DNA of 64,000 nucleotides from Ichthyobacterium seriolicida. GTDB taxonomy: Bacteria > Bacteroidota > Bacteroidia > Flavobacteriales > Ichthyobacteriaceae. Location: positions 370,893-434,892 of the forward strand of contig NZ_AP014564.1 in the NCBI RefSeq assembly GCF_002369955.1. The letters run 5' to 3'. Shown in pieces: positions 18,906 through 27,039 of this stretch (positions are counted from its first letter, which is position 1; each line of letters opens with the position of its first letter). The position numbers were made by a program, and so were the translations under genes. The notes beneath the pieces were generated by a model that searched no databases, was not told the DNA's origin, and was given only the letters and a program-made list of their open reading frames with translations.

Positions 18906-19657
18906 TCAGGATAGTGTCAGCTGATCATTGATGGTTTCTATGATTGATCTCTTTCTGAGTAATAGTTTATCAATCATTGGCATGAGGGCATTTTTCATAT
19001 TGTTTTTAACTGAGGTAATCAATTCTACACCTTTTTCAAAGAGATTTTTTCTTAAATTTTTGCTTATATCCTTTATCACCAAAGAGTTTTCCAAATATTT
19101 TAGTCAAAAAACGCTCGTTTTTTAATGGCGTTCTATCATCTTCATTAGCTCTTGTGATGCGAAAATTTAGTATTTCTCCTCGGTCGTTTATGATGATATG
19201 AAGTTTAAATCCATAAAACCAGCCCATCGTTGATTTTCCTACATTAGCAATGCCTTTGAATACCTTATTTCTACTTATTCTTTTATTGTTTACAAACACG
19301 AATTGTAGTGGAATCTACAAATGAAATTCCAGTACATTTTCCTAAACAGAATGTCTTTAAAAAAAAGGTAAGAGGCAATAAATTTTGTTGCATTAATTCC
19401 ACAAATCTGTTGTATGATACGGTTTTAGGGAATTCTTTAGTCATGTATTTTTGTAAATAATTCAAATAAAAATGCTTGAAATTTCTCATGCTACTGTGTT
19501 GAAAAATAATCATTATGGTCATTATTTGTCTAGAGCTCATTCTGCATGGGCGTTTTGATTTACTCCCCAAAAGGGCTTTATCAATAACTTGAGAATATTT
19601 TTTACAGAATTCATCAACTAAACAAAATATTTCTGTGATTTTCGAGCAAGTTATCAT
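18906..19657 (-). pseudogene. IS982-family transposase, frameshifted and 3'-truncated
   Basis: Three reading frames, read in order on the minus strand, rebuild one transposase. Frame one (19657-19283) starts [20 protein letters not shown] and ends with the catalytic-core segment [14 protein letters not shown], holding the first acidic residue of the DDE triad. Frame two (19299-19036) continues [19 protein letters not shown], then GWFYGFKLHIIINDRGEI and ANEDDRTPLKNERFL. Frame three (19094-18906) gives [16 protein letters not shown] and [16 protein letters not shown]. Breaks lie near 19290 and 19065 and fit small indels. The protein ends after NDQL, short of the usual C-terminus of about 290-300 residues. 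It cannot make a full enzyme without frameshifting at two places. Confidence 0.88.
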
Positions 19658-19743
19658 GCCTGTTTTTTTTTAGAATTAAAACGTTGAATTTTAGAGCGTT
19701 AATTTACTCTAAGTCCATTGTTTTTATTGACTATTTTACACCT

Positions 19744-19765
19744 AATTATTAATCGAACTCAGGTT
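19744..19765 (-). repeat. IS-end sequence upstream of the transposase remnant
   Basis: The reverse complement begins AACCTGAGTTCGATTAATAA, near-identical to the solo copy at 5130-5154. It sits about 87 bases upstream of the transposase start, facing outward, where a terminal inverted repeat is expected. Confidence 0.7.
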
Positions 19766-19769
19766 CCTA

Positions 19770-19821
19770 GACTCCAACAAATTCAAAAAGTTCAAGTGTT
19801 TTTATTAATCCAACTCAGGTT
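19770..19821 (-). repeat. Second IS-end copy, 52 bases, matching 25318-25370
   Basis: This stretch aligns with 25318-25370 over its whole length, with a handful of substitutions and one indel, and ends in the same AACCTGAGTTGGATTAATAA end (read on the minus strand). It follows the copy at 19744-19765 in the same orientation, so two element ends are stacked here. The next 360 bases (19822-20181) hold no recognisable gene, only the hairpin at 20007-20037. Confidence 0.65.
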
Positions 19822-20006
19822 AATAATTATGAAATCCCCAATCATGAAGAACCAACAGCGATAGGATGCCTAAAACAAAAACCTCAATTTAGAAATCAGG
19901 AGTTTTATTTACACGACAAATTTGATTGAAAATCTCAATGTAAAAATCATAAAATACACCAAAAACGAACTATGATTTCCAACTGCTGCTGTTGTTATAA
20001 AATCTA

Positions 20007-20037
20007 TTTTTTTAGCTCTTGGGGAGGCTAAAAAAAA
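20007..20037 (-). terminator. Probable intrinsic terminator of the collagen-like gene
   Basis: TTTTTTTAGC (20007-20016) and GCTAAAAAAA (20027-20036) pair perfectly around a 10-base loop, so the stem plus flanking A/T tracts work as a terminator in either direction. It is about 145 bases past the stop codon of the minus-strand collagen-like gene. There is no other candidate target nearby. Confidence 0.6.
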
Positions 20038-20181
20038 TGTTCAAAACCGATACTGAATTGGGGAATAACACTGAATCAATTTCTAACTCTTCTTGACAAA
20101 AGAGTTCGACTATGAATGAAAACAAAAAAATATGTTATTTTTTATTTACACATTTTAATCGATAGGGTCTATAATGAATAT

Positions 20182-23100
20182 CTATTCTTTTATCAAAACT
20201 TTGATATCTTCCTTACTAAGGACATCTGATTTACTTAATACTTTAATTAAAATATCTAATTTCTGTTGGGCACTAGAAAGCTTTTCCTCAGTAGCAGAAA
20301 GCTTTTCATTTGTAACAGAAAGTTTTTTCTTAGTATAAAGAAGCTCTTCATAAACAGCTTGAGTAGCTGAAATATTTAAAGTGGTAAGTCCATCGTAATC
20401 TACTGATCGCATGTCGTCTACTTCTTTACCATAAACAAAAACCTTATTATTAGAATCTAAAACTTCTTCTATTAAAAATGTATTAGGATCTATAACGGCT
20501 TTTACTTTTACCTCTTTGGTTCCTTCACTTTCTATTATAATCTTAACAATATCTCCAATAGAAAAATTGTGAACCTTGTTTGTTGTAATAGTACTTCCTT
20601 CATTAGAAAAGCTTATTGATTTAGCTAATTCGTATACATTAGGGATAATACCTTTATTTATATCTATAACTTCTGGAACTATACTTTCTATCTGCTGAGC
20701 TATTACTTTTTTAAATGGTCTAACTCCACTTTCTATACTATCTATCATAGTATAATCTGTAATCTCTATATCCAAGAGTTTCTTTAAATCTTCTCTTCTA
20801 TTCGAGATACCTTTTATACTCTTGATACGTTTATCTGATGTAGCTAAAAATTTTTTCTCTGTTACAATACTATACTTGGCATATAGAGAAATGTCTTGAT
20901 TTGCACTTTTCAAAATCCCATCTAATGTACGCGAAGCGTTGTTTTCAAGATATGTTCCATTTTTTGACTCGGATAAAAATCCCTCTAGAATAACTTGACC
21001 TTTTAAATATGTTCTTTGAGTACCTATACCCCCAATAAATACTGTATTATTTCCTTTCCCTATTGCTCCATAACCTATAACTATCTCATTGAGGCTGACA
21101 TTCTGTTTCGCTTTAGCATCAGTTCCTATGAAAATAGAATTATTTGATTCAGTGAGAGCTGTTGATCCATTAGCAATATAATAACCAGCGCTACTTCCTA
21201 TAGCTATATTTTTATTTCCTCTAACTATATTACTTAAAGAATATGAACCTACCGAAGTATTGTTATTGCCATCAGTATTTTCTTTGAGAGAACTATGGCC
21301 AACTGAAGTATTATAATAGCCAGTGGTATTCTTTTCTAGAGAAACATTGCCAATTGAGACATTACGGTTGCCAGTAGTATTATTTTTGAAAGAACTATTG
21401 CCAACTGAAGTATTAGAATAGCCAGTAGTTATTGCGTTACCAGATTCTACGCCTAAAAAAATATTACTTCCACCAGTACCTGTACCTCCACTAGTTCCAT
21501 TACTGCCATTTCCTGACCATTTAGTTATGAGATTATTAGTCCCTACTTTTCGTAGGTTATAAGAACTAATATCTTCCCAATTAGGATCAGAAGGTGGGAT
21601 AGGGTTAGGGCCAGTGACAGGGATAGTGATAGAAGATCCTGTTCTCTTATAAAAAATCCCATCGTAAATAACTACATCGCTAACTTCATAAGTAACGCCT
21701 ATCATTTTACTTCTTTTGTTAAAACCTCCACTGTGCAATAAACCTCCTAAATGAGTAGATATAATACTACCTTCCTTACCTATGACTACAGTACTATCTC
21801 CTTTTCCTAACGCGTAAGTCCCTATAACTATCTCATTGAGGCTGGTATCTGTTTTAGCTTTAGAATTAGCTCCTATGAAAATAGAATTATTTGACTTCTT
21901 GAGATTTACTACACCATCAGCTGTTATAGAACCAGCAACAGATCCTATAGCTACATTTTTATCTCCATCTTTTATCCTATTTAAAGAATATGAACCTACC
22001 GAAGTATTCTCGTTGCCAGTTGTATTAAAGTAGAGAGATTTTATGCCAACTGATGTATTGTTGATGCCAGTAGTATTATCTTGGAGAGAACTCAGACCAA
22101 CTGAAACATTATAGCTGCCAGTAGTATTATCTTGGAGAGAACCCACACCAACTGAAGTATTAAAATTGCCAATAGTATTTTTTTTAAGAGAGTATCTGCC
22201 AACTGAAACATTACTATAGCCTGTAGTATTTTCTTCGAGAGAACTATCGCCAACTGAAACATTATTATTACCTGTAGTATTATTTAGGAGAGAAGCATCG
22301 CCAACTGAAATATTATAGCTGCCAGTAGTATTTTTTTGGAGAGAATTCGAGCCAACTGAAACATTACAGCTGCCAGTAGTATTATATCTAAGAGACCATG
22401 CGCCAAAAGAAGTGTTCCTATGTGCAGAGGTGATATTTTTTAGGGATTCCCAACCAACAGCTGTGTTGTTATTTGCTTTACCTACTACTCCACCAGACCC
22501 TATACCTAAAAAAGTATTACCACCACTTCCACTGCCTGCAGAAGTTCCGTTATTGCCGTTACCAGACCATTTAGTTATAATATTATTAGTACCTATTTTT
22601 ATAAGCGTATGTGCTTCTTTTATTTTTTCATCTAGGATTTTCCCCTGATTAGCTGATAAGGCACTTTTGTCATCATCAGAGTCTAAACTATCAATAATTT
22701 TTTCTGGTCCTGGCTTGCCAGGAGGCCCTGGAGAGCCTTGCGGACCAATTTGTCCTCTGTCTCCTTTTGGTCCTGCTGGACCTTGCTCTCCTTTAGCACC
22801 AGGAATACCTTGGTTACCTTGAGGACCTGCTGGACCTACTGCCCCTGTGTTTCCTGTGTCTCCTTTTTCCCCTCGAGGACCTGCTGGTCCTATTGGACCT
22901 TGGATGCCGTCTTTCCCGTTAATGCCAGCTTTACCAGTAGGACCTGCTGGCCCTTGAGACCCTACTGGACCTGTTTCACCCCGAAGCCCTGTTAGCCCTG
23001 GTGGGCCTTGTTTTCCTTCTTTACCTGCTGCTCCATCTGCTCCATCTCTACCAGCAGGACCTTGTTTACCAGGATCACCTTTTTCACCTGGCGCCCCTGT

Positions 23101-25074
23101 TGGACCTGCTGCACCTGTTTCACCTCGCTCTCCTCTTTCGCCTCTTTCTCCTATTGGACCCGCTGGTCCTTGTAAACCTTGTTCACCATCCTTGCCATTT
23201 ACACCATCTTTACCAGCAGGCCCGACGAGTCCTGCTGGTCCTCTTTCACCTTGGTCTCCTTTAGCTCCAGGGGGTCCTGCTGGTCCTTGAAGACCTTGGA
23301 TGCCGTCTTCCCCGTTAATGCCAGCTTTACCAGTAGGACCTGCTGGACCTACTGCCCCTTGAGGCCCTGCTGCACCTGTAGCGCCATCTTTACCTTTTGG
23401 CCCTTGAACACCAGTAGGCCCCGCTGGACCTGCTGGACCTCTGTCTCCTTTTTCCCCTCGAGGCCCTTGATCTCCTTGCGCTCCTGTTTCACCCTTTGCT
23501 CCTGCTGGTCCTATTGGACCTTGTAGTCCTTGCGCTCCATCTTTACCTGCAGGCCCGACGGGTCCTTCTGCTCCTCTTTCACCTTGGTCTCCTTTAGCTC
23601 CAGGGGTTCCTGCTGGTCCTTGAAGACCTTGGATGCCGTCTTTCCCGTTAATGCCAGCTTTACCAGTAGGACCTGCTGGACCTACTGCCCCTTGAGGCCC
23701 TGCTGCACCTGCTGGCCCTGTTTCACCCCGAAGCCCTGTTAGCCCTGGTGGGCCTTGTTTTCCTTCTTTACCTGCTGCTCCATCTGCTCCATCTCTACCA
23801 GCAGGACCTTGTTTACCAGGATCACCTTTTTCACCTGGCGCCCCTGTTGGACCTGCTGCACCTGTTTCACCTCGCTCTCCTCTTTCGCCTCTTTCTCCTA
23901 TTGGACCCGCTGGTCCTTGTAAACCTTGTTCACCATCCTTGCCATTTACACCATCTTTACCAGCAGGCCCGACGGGTCCTGCTGGTCCTCTTTCACCTTG
24001 GTCTCCTTTAGCTCCAGGGGGTCCTGCTGGTCCTTGAAGACCTTGGATGCCGTCTTTCCCGTTAATGCCAGCTTTACCAGCCGCACCTGCTGGACCTGTA
24101 GCGCCTGGGGGGCCCGCCGGGCCGGTTTCCCCTCCTACTCCATCTCTACCTGGTGCTCCATCTTCACCTTTTAGCCCTTGAGGACCTGTATTACCTTGAG
24201 CACCAGTGTCTCCTCTTGGTCCTGCTGGTCCCTTTTCTCCTGCAGGGCCTGGATTACCATCTTTACCAGGCTCGCCCTGTTTTCCTTCTGCCCCTGGGGC
24301 TCCTCTTTCACCTCTTTCACCTCTTTCACCTCTTTCACCTCTTTCACCTCTTTCACCTCTTTCACCTCTTTCACCTCTTTCACCTCTTTCACCTCTTTCA
24401 CCTCTTTCACCTTGGGGACCTCTTTCTGCCTTTATGTCTATCATCTGCTTAAGCAGATATCCTTGATGCGCTGATAAAACTTTACCAACCCCTCCATCTA
24501 AATTATCAGCAATATCTATTTTGTCTAATTTTTTCTCTTCTAAAACCCTTCCTTGACTAGCAGATAGAGCAGCTGATACAACTCTAGATCTCAAATTATC
24601 TATAACATTTGTTTTTGGGCTATTTGCAGAATAAAATGCATAAGGGACACTAAGCATTTGACTCTTTTTTATAAGAGCATTGCTATAATCATTTTTACCA
24701 GTCAGATCTATCTCTGATTTAATATAATATGAATACTCAGACCATGACAAATCAGACAATTTTGAATCTGAAAATCCTTCAGATCTAATACCTTCTCCTA
24801 TATTTAGAGTAGCTAAGCCATTCTTAGCTGTTTTAACATTCCAATGAACTTCAGAGTATACAACATCTTCTATCTTTCCATTTAAAAAATATATAGAAAT
24901 ACGAATACTAACTGTAGATTCTTTTAACAATTTATCATCTTTCCTAATCACTAACTGATAACTCAACTTATCAGGAAAATTCTTAGAAATAGAATCTATA
25001 CTTAGAAATGAAAAAAGTATAAATCCAAAGTAAAACACCAGTCTTCTTTTTATATGGTCTAAAAGTATTGTCAT
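20182..25074 (-). CDS. Giant collagen-like, YadA-head, S74-chaperone surface/fibre protein
   Basis: A predicted trimeric fibre or adhesin of 1630 residues. In order: a basic N-terminus and hydrophobic export segment (about 8-30); a beta-rich domain to about 150; two LSAxQG-type segments (about 165-215) as in phage tail fibres; about 570 residues of Gly-X-Y (about 218-788) starting with a 12-copy GER tract; a third LSANQG segment; a YadA-like beta-roll head with ten 17-residue repeats (about 865-1048); a CBM5/12-like patch (about 1125-1168); a shorter head of four repeats; an S74 intramolecular chaperone from SDKRIK (about 1411), whose Ser-Asp is the family self-cleavage site; and a C-terminal coiled coil. 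No T9SS sorting domain is visible, so the export route is unclear. The collagen part is clearly richer in G+C than its surroundings. IS-end sequences lie on both sides. Confidence 0.9.
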   Translation of the reverse strand: MTILLDHIKRRLVFYFGFILFSFLSIDSISKNFPDKLSYQLVIRKDDKLLKESTVSIRISIYFLNGKIEDVVYSEVHWNVKTAKNGLATLNIGEGIRSEGFSDSKLSDLSWSEYSYYIKSEIDLTGKNDYSNALIKKSQMLSVPYAFYSANSPKTNVIDNLRSRVVSAALSASQGRVLEEKKLDKIDIADNLDGGVGKVLSAHQGYLLKQMIDIKAERGPQGERGERGERGERGERGERGERGERGERGERGERGERGAPGAEGKQGEPGKDGNPGPAGEKGPAGPRGDTGAQGNTGPQGLKGEDGAPGRDGVGGETGPAGPPGATGPAGAAGKAGINGKDGIQGLQGPAGPPGAKGDQGERGPAGPVGPAGKDGVNGKDGEQGLQGPAGPIGERGERGERGETGAAGPTGAPGEKGDPGKQGPAGRDGADGAAGKEGKQGPPGLTGLRGETGPAGAAGPQGAVGPAGPTGKAGINGKDGIQGLQGPAGTPGAKGDQGERGAEGPVGPAGKDGAQGLQGPIGPAGAKGETGAQGDQGPRGEKGDRGPAGPAGPTGVQGPKGKDGATGAAGPQGAVGPAGPTGKAGINGEDGIQGLQGPAGPPGAKGDQGERGPAGLVGPAGKDGVNGKDGEQGLQGPAGPIGERGERGERGETGAAGPTGAPGEKGDPGKQGPAGRDGADGAAGKEGKQGPPGLTGLRGETGPVGSQGPAGPTGKAGINGKDGIQGPIGPAGPRGEKGDTGNTGAVGPAGPQGNQGIPGAKGEQGPAGPKGDRGQIGPQGSPGPPGKPGPEKIIDSLDSDDDKSALSANQGKILDEKIKEAHTLIKIGTNNIITKWSGNGNNGTSAGSGSGGNTFLGIGSGGVVGKANNNTAVGWESLKNITSAHRNTSFGAWSLRYNTTGSCNVSVGSNSLQKNTTGSYNISVGDASLLNNTTGNNNVSVGDSSLEENTTGYSNVSVGRYSLKKNTIGNFNTSVGVGSLQDNTTGSYNVSVGLSSLQDNTTGINNTSVGIKSLYFNTTGNENTSVGSYSLNRIKDGDKNVAIGSVAGSITADGVVNLKKSNNSIFIGANSKAKTDTSLNEIVIGTYALGKGDSTVVIGKEGSIISTHLGGLLHSGGFNKRSKMIGVTYEVSDVVIYDGIFYKRTGSSITIPVTGPNPIPPSDPNWEDISSYNLRKVGTNNLITKWSGNGSNGTSGGTGTGGSNIFLGVESGNAITTGYSNTSVGNSSFKNNTTGNRNVSIGNVSLEKNTTGYYNTSVGHSSLKENTDGNNNTSVGSYSLSNIVRGNKNIAIGSSAGYYIANGSTALTESNNSIFIGTDAKAKQNVSLNEIVIGYGAIGKGNNTVFIGGIGTQRTYLKGQVILEGFLSESKNGTYLENNASRTLDGILKSANQDISLYAKYSIVTEKKFLATSDKRIKSIKGISNRREDLKKLLDIEITDYTMIDSIESGVRPFKKVIAQQIESIVPEVIDINKGIIPNVYELAKSISFSNEGSTITTNKVHNFSIGDIVKIIIESEGTKEVKVKAVIDPNTFLIEEVLDSNNKVFVYGKEVDDMRSVDYDGLTTLNISATQAVYEELLYTKKKLSVTNEKLSATEEKLSSAQQKLDILIKVLSKSDVLSKEDIKVLIKE
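21187..21420 (-). repeat. Short beta-roll head: four 51-base repeats
   Basis: Units of the type [17 protein letters not shown] repeat every 17 residues (51 bases), ending in NIAIGSSAG. This is a second, shorter copy of the head module at 21930-22475, preceded by the same lead-in ([18 protein letters not shown]). Confidence 0.85.
21930..22475 (-). repeat. Long beta-roll head: about ten 51-base repeats
   Basis: Units such as [17 protein letters not shown] repeat every 17 residues (51 bases), varying mainly at the positions after Val-Gly. The pattern (N-x-SVG-x-x-SL-x-x-NTTG) is that of YadA-type left-handed beta-roll heads, and the run ends [10 protein letters not shown]. Confidence 0.88.
22972..23331 (-). 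repeat. Collagen-region duplication, copy 1
   Basis: About 360 bases that recur at 23719-24078 (offset 747 bases, 249 residues). I see only a few differences by eye, for example cgacgagtcc against cgacgggtcc and gtcttccccg against gtctttcccg. The near identity extends through synonymous positions, so the duplication is recent or maintained by gene conversion. Confidence 0.88.
23719..24078 (-). repeat. Collagen-region duplication, copy 2
   Basis: The partner of 22972-23331 at a 747-base offset. A third, shorter relative of part of this unit lies around 23571-23715, so the collagen region has been built by repeated in-frame duplication. Confidence 0.88.
24302..24409 (-). repeat. Perfect 9-base microsatellite (12 copies) encoding (GER)12
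   Basis: The plus strand reads cctctttca repeated 12 times without a mismatch (108 bases), encoding Gly-Glu-Arg repeats at the start of the collagen region, about residues 222-257. Perfect conservation of the synonymous positions argues for recent slippage expansion. Gain or loss of units keeps the frame. Confidence 0.95.
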
Positions 25075-25092
25075 ATATATTAGCTAAAGCAA

Positions 25093-25100
25093 CAAAATTA
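25093..25100 (-). promoter_or_regulatory. Possible -7 box of the collagen-like gene
   Basis: The minus strand reads TAATTTTG, an exact TAnnTTTG match, 18 bases before the ATG at 25074. I found no convincing TTTG at the -33 position, so this is a half-supported promoter. Confidence 0.3.
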
Positions 25101-25138
25101 GATTTTTTTTTACATTTATACTAGCGTGGTAGCTAATT

Positions 25139-25370
25139 AAACCTGGGTTCAATTAATAATTTACTTACTTAAAACACCCTAAAGTCTTGAATTAACTGAG
25201 ATTTAAGAGGCTTATATTTGTTATAAATAGAATGTTTTTGTCCAAAAAGTATCAAGTTTCTACTAAATCGCCTCATAAGTATAAAAGGACTCCAATAACC
25301 ACACCAGTAATATCTTAAACTCCAATAAATTCAAAGGATTCAAACGCTTTTTATTAATCCAACTCAGGTT
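25139..25370. mobile_element. MITE-like element bounded by inverted IS ends
   Basis: The left end (25140 onward) reads AACCTGGGTTCAATTAATAA. The right end, reverse-complemented from 25370, reads AACCTGAGTTGGATTAATAA. The two differ at only three or four positions and face outward, enclosing about 190 bases with no open frame. The right 53 bases match 19770-19821. This looks like a non-autonomous or internally deleted derivative of the element whose end lies at 19744. I see no clear target-site duplication. It fills most of the gene-free stretch 25075-25489. Confidence 0.6.
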
Positions 25371-25417
25371 ACCTATCACCTAAAATAATTTGAAGAAGAT
25401 TTAACTATAATATCTCT

Positions 25418-25459
25418 TAAAAAATACAGTAAGCCCATGCTATCTAAATAACATGGGCT
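25418..25459 (-). terminator. Intrinsic terminator downstream of the BI-1 family gene
   Basis: AGCCCATG (25432-25439) pairs perfectly with CATGGGCT (25452-25459). On the minus strand the stem is followed within a few bases by a T-rich run (complement of 25418-25424). It lies 30 bases past the stop of the gene at 25490. Confidence 0.75.
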
Positions 25460-25489
25460 CATTTTACAAAAATCGCTATACGAAGAGTT

Positions 25490-26239
25490 TTATTCTCTAC
25501 TCTGCAGCTTGCTAAGTAATCTAAGGATTTCCATATATAGCCATACCAAAGTAACCATAAGTCCAAAAGCACAATACCACTCCATATACTTTGGAGCTCC
25601 ATTGCTCACGCTCTCTTCAACTCTACTGAAATCTAGTATTAAACTCAATGCAGCTATTACCACAACTACTAAACTGAATACTATACTAATCATAGAATTG
25701 CCATGGAAAAACATATTGACACCAAACATGCTCAAGATCATACCAACAAAGTAAACTAAACAAACACCGCCTATAGCTACTGTCATGATGGATTTAAACT
25801 TTTCAGTAGCCCTTATAGTCCCTGTTTTATAGGCGAATAACATAAACAAAAAAGTCCCAATTGTAAGACCTACAGCCTGAAAAGCTATGCCAGGATACCT
25901 CATCTCCATAAGAGATGAAATGCCTCCCAATAATAAACCTTCAGCTACGGCATATATAGGAACAAATATGTGCACTAACCTCTTGTTGAATATGATAAAT
26001 AAAAAAGAAGCTATAGTGACAAAAAAACCGCCCATCATGTACATATATACATCCTCGCCCTCAAAACTCTTATTCCATACAAATGTAGCAGAGGCCAAAA
26101 GTATCAACAAGGAAATAAAAGTCTTATTTACAGTGCCGTTTAAAGTCATAATGCCATCAACACCACTATAACCGAAATTCACATCTTTTAAAGAACTCTC
26201 AGAAAATGCTGGATTTGAAGTATTTCTAATTATATTCAT
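25490..26239 (-). CDS. Bax inhibitor-1/YccA family membrane protein
   Basis: An inner-membrane protein of the TMBIM/BI-1 family. Studied members are pH-sensitive calcium leak channels, and the role here is not known. The 249 residues contain about seven membrane segments (for example ISLLILLASATFVWN, GFFVTIASFLFIIF, ISIVFSLVVVVIAALSLILDF). The C-terminal region shows the family pattern LDFSRVEESVSNGAPKYMEWYCAFGLMVTLVWLYMEILRLL, where the conserved acidic residues near the last helix form the proposed pH sensor. It is a single gene with its own predicted promoter upstream and hairpin terminator downstream. Confidence 0.9.
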   Translation of the reverse strand: MNIIRNTSNPAFSESSLKDVNFGYSGVDGIMTLNGTVNKTFISLLILLASATFVWNKSFEGEDVYMYMMGGFFVTIASFLFIIFNKRLVHIFVPIYAVAEGLLLGGISSLMEMRYPGIAFQAVGLTIGTFLFMLFAYKTGTIRATEKFKSIMTVAIGGVCLVYFVGMILSMFGVNMFFHGNSMISIVFSLVVVVIAALSLILDFSRVEESVSNGAPKYMEWYCAFGLMVTLVWLYMEILRLLSKLQSRE

Positions 26240-26278
26240 CTTATATTTTATTTGAACTTTTCAACTAACTTACCTGCA

Positions 26279-26307
26279 CAAATCTACACAAATCTCTACA
26301 AACACAA
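26279..26307 (-). promoter_or_regulatory. Predicted Bacteroidota-type promoter of the BI-1 family gene
   Basis: On the minus strand, TTG at 26307-26305 is followed by an 18-base spacer and TAGATTTG at 26286-26279, matching TTG / TAnnTTTG. It ends about 40 bases before the ATG at 26239. Confidence 0.45.
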
Positions 26308-26353
26308 TAGCAGAACAACCGCCTTTCCAAAAAAAAGTCTATTTGGACGAAAT

Positions 26354-26396
26354 AAAAAAGTAATCCAGTTCTCTCTTAGAACTAGATTACTTTTTT
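26354..26396. terminator. Palindromic terminator overlapping the rplT stop codon
   Basis: AAAAAAGTAATC and GATTACTTTTTT flank an inner AGTTCT/AGAACT stem and a 5-base loop, giving an almost perfect 43-base palindrome with one mismatched position. The rplT stop (26382-26384) and last codons lie inside the right arm, so the hairpin ends the rpmI-rplT transcript and can act in both directions. Confidence 0.85.
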
Positions 26397-26726
26397 AACT
26401 ATTTCTTTAAAAGCCTCAGGGTGATTCATAGCCAAATCTGCTAAGACTTTTCTATTTAAGGCAATGCCGTTAGCCTTAACCTTACCCATAAACTTAGAAT
26501 AAGAGAGTCCACTGAGCCTAGCTCCAGAGTTTATTCTCATTATCCAAAGAGAACGAAAACTTCTCTTCTTGGCTCTACGATCTCTATAAGCATAGGACAA
26601 AGCCTTCTCAACAGCGTTTTTAGCCACAGTATAGACATTTTTACGTCTACCAAAATAACCTTTGGCTTGTTTTATTATTTTTTTTCTCCTGTTCCTAGAG
26701 GCAACAGCATTTACCGATCTTGGCAT
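26382..26726 (-). CDS. rplT: 50S ribosomal protein L20
   Basis: A large-subunit assembly protein that binds 23S rRNA. In several bacteria it also represses its own operon. The 114 residues match the family from [32 protein letters not shown] through [26 protein letters not shown] to [25 protein letters not shown]. It is the last gene of the thrS-infC-rpmI-rplT cluster, separated from rpmI by 92 bases. Its final codons form one arm of the terminator hairpin. Confidence 0.98.
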   Translation of the reverse strand: MPRSVNAVASRNRRKKIIKQAKGYFGRRKNVYTVAKNAVEKALSYAYRDRRAKKRSFRSLWIMRINSGARLSGLSYSKFMGKVKANGIALNRKVLADLAMNHPEAFKEIVKKVI

Positions 26727-26818
26727 GATTACAACAAATTTTTGTGAAAGGCACTCACTGAAAAAAGTGAGATTTTAATTCATAGCTCTTTTACACGATT
26801 AAATTAAAAAAACAATAA

Positions 26819-27016
26819 CTACTTCAAACAAAGTTGAATCCTAATATTATTCTGATCAGCTGCGCTGACAAGACCAGAATAAGTCAAATTCCTCTTACGC
26901 TTAGTAGACATCTTAGTTAAGATATGACTCTTAAAAGCATGCTTTCGCTTAATCTTCCCCGTACCGGTTAGTTTGAACCTCTTCTTGGCACTAGATTTAG
27001 TCTTAATTTTTGGCAT
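26819..27016 (-). CDS. rpmI: 50S ribosomal protein L35
   Basis: A small basic protein of the large ribosomal subunit. The 65 residues start [31 protein letters not shown], the normal L35 N-terminus, and end shortly after [18 protein letters not shown]. It lies 23 bases after infC and 92 before rplT in the standard infC-rpmI-rplT order. Confidence 0.98.
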   Translation of the reverse strand: MPKIKTKSSAKKRFKLTGTGKIKRKHAFKSHILTKMSTKRKRNLTYSGLVSAADQNNIRIQLCLK

Positions 27017-27039
27017 ATAAACTCTATATTTTATAACAT

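Larger units (their letters stand above)
18906..19765 (-). mobile_element. IS982-family element remnant, one end retained
   Basis: This is the transposase remnant (18906-19657) plus about 108 bases upstream, ending in the outward-facing end sequence at 19744-19765 (reverse complement begins AACCTGAGTTCGATTAATAA). The other end is missing: the coding part stops soon after the sprA terminator, and no matching inverted repeat is found between 18833 and 18906. So the element is 3'-truncated and immobile by itself. Family assignment rests on the transposase. Taking the 19744 motif as its terminal repeat is inference from position and from the copies elsewhere. Confidence 0.75.

Noticed and set aside
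19822-20181. Possible gene remnant between the IS end and the fibre gene
   Set aside because: No frame longer than a few dozen codons resembles any family I recognise. Apart from the hairpin at 20007-20037 it appears non-coding.
21930-22475. Regular 51-base repeats that could look like a CRISPR array
   Set aside because: The units are in frame in a long coding sequence, vary by codon-like substitutions, and no unique spacers or cas genes are present.
24153-24474. Long plus-strand open frames rich in Leu/His/Phe or Ser/Phe/Thr across the collagen region
   Set aside because: They are antisense readings of the Gly-X-Y repeats, where stop codons are rare on both strands. They have no family resemblance and mirror the repeat exactly.
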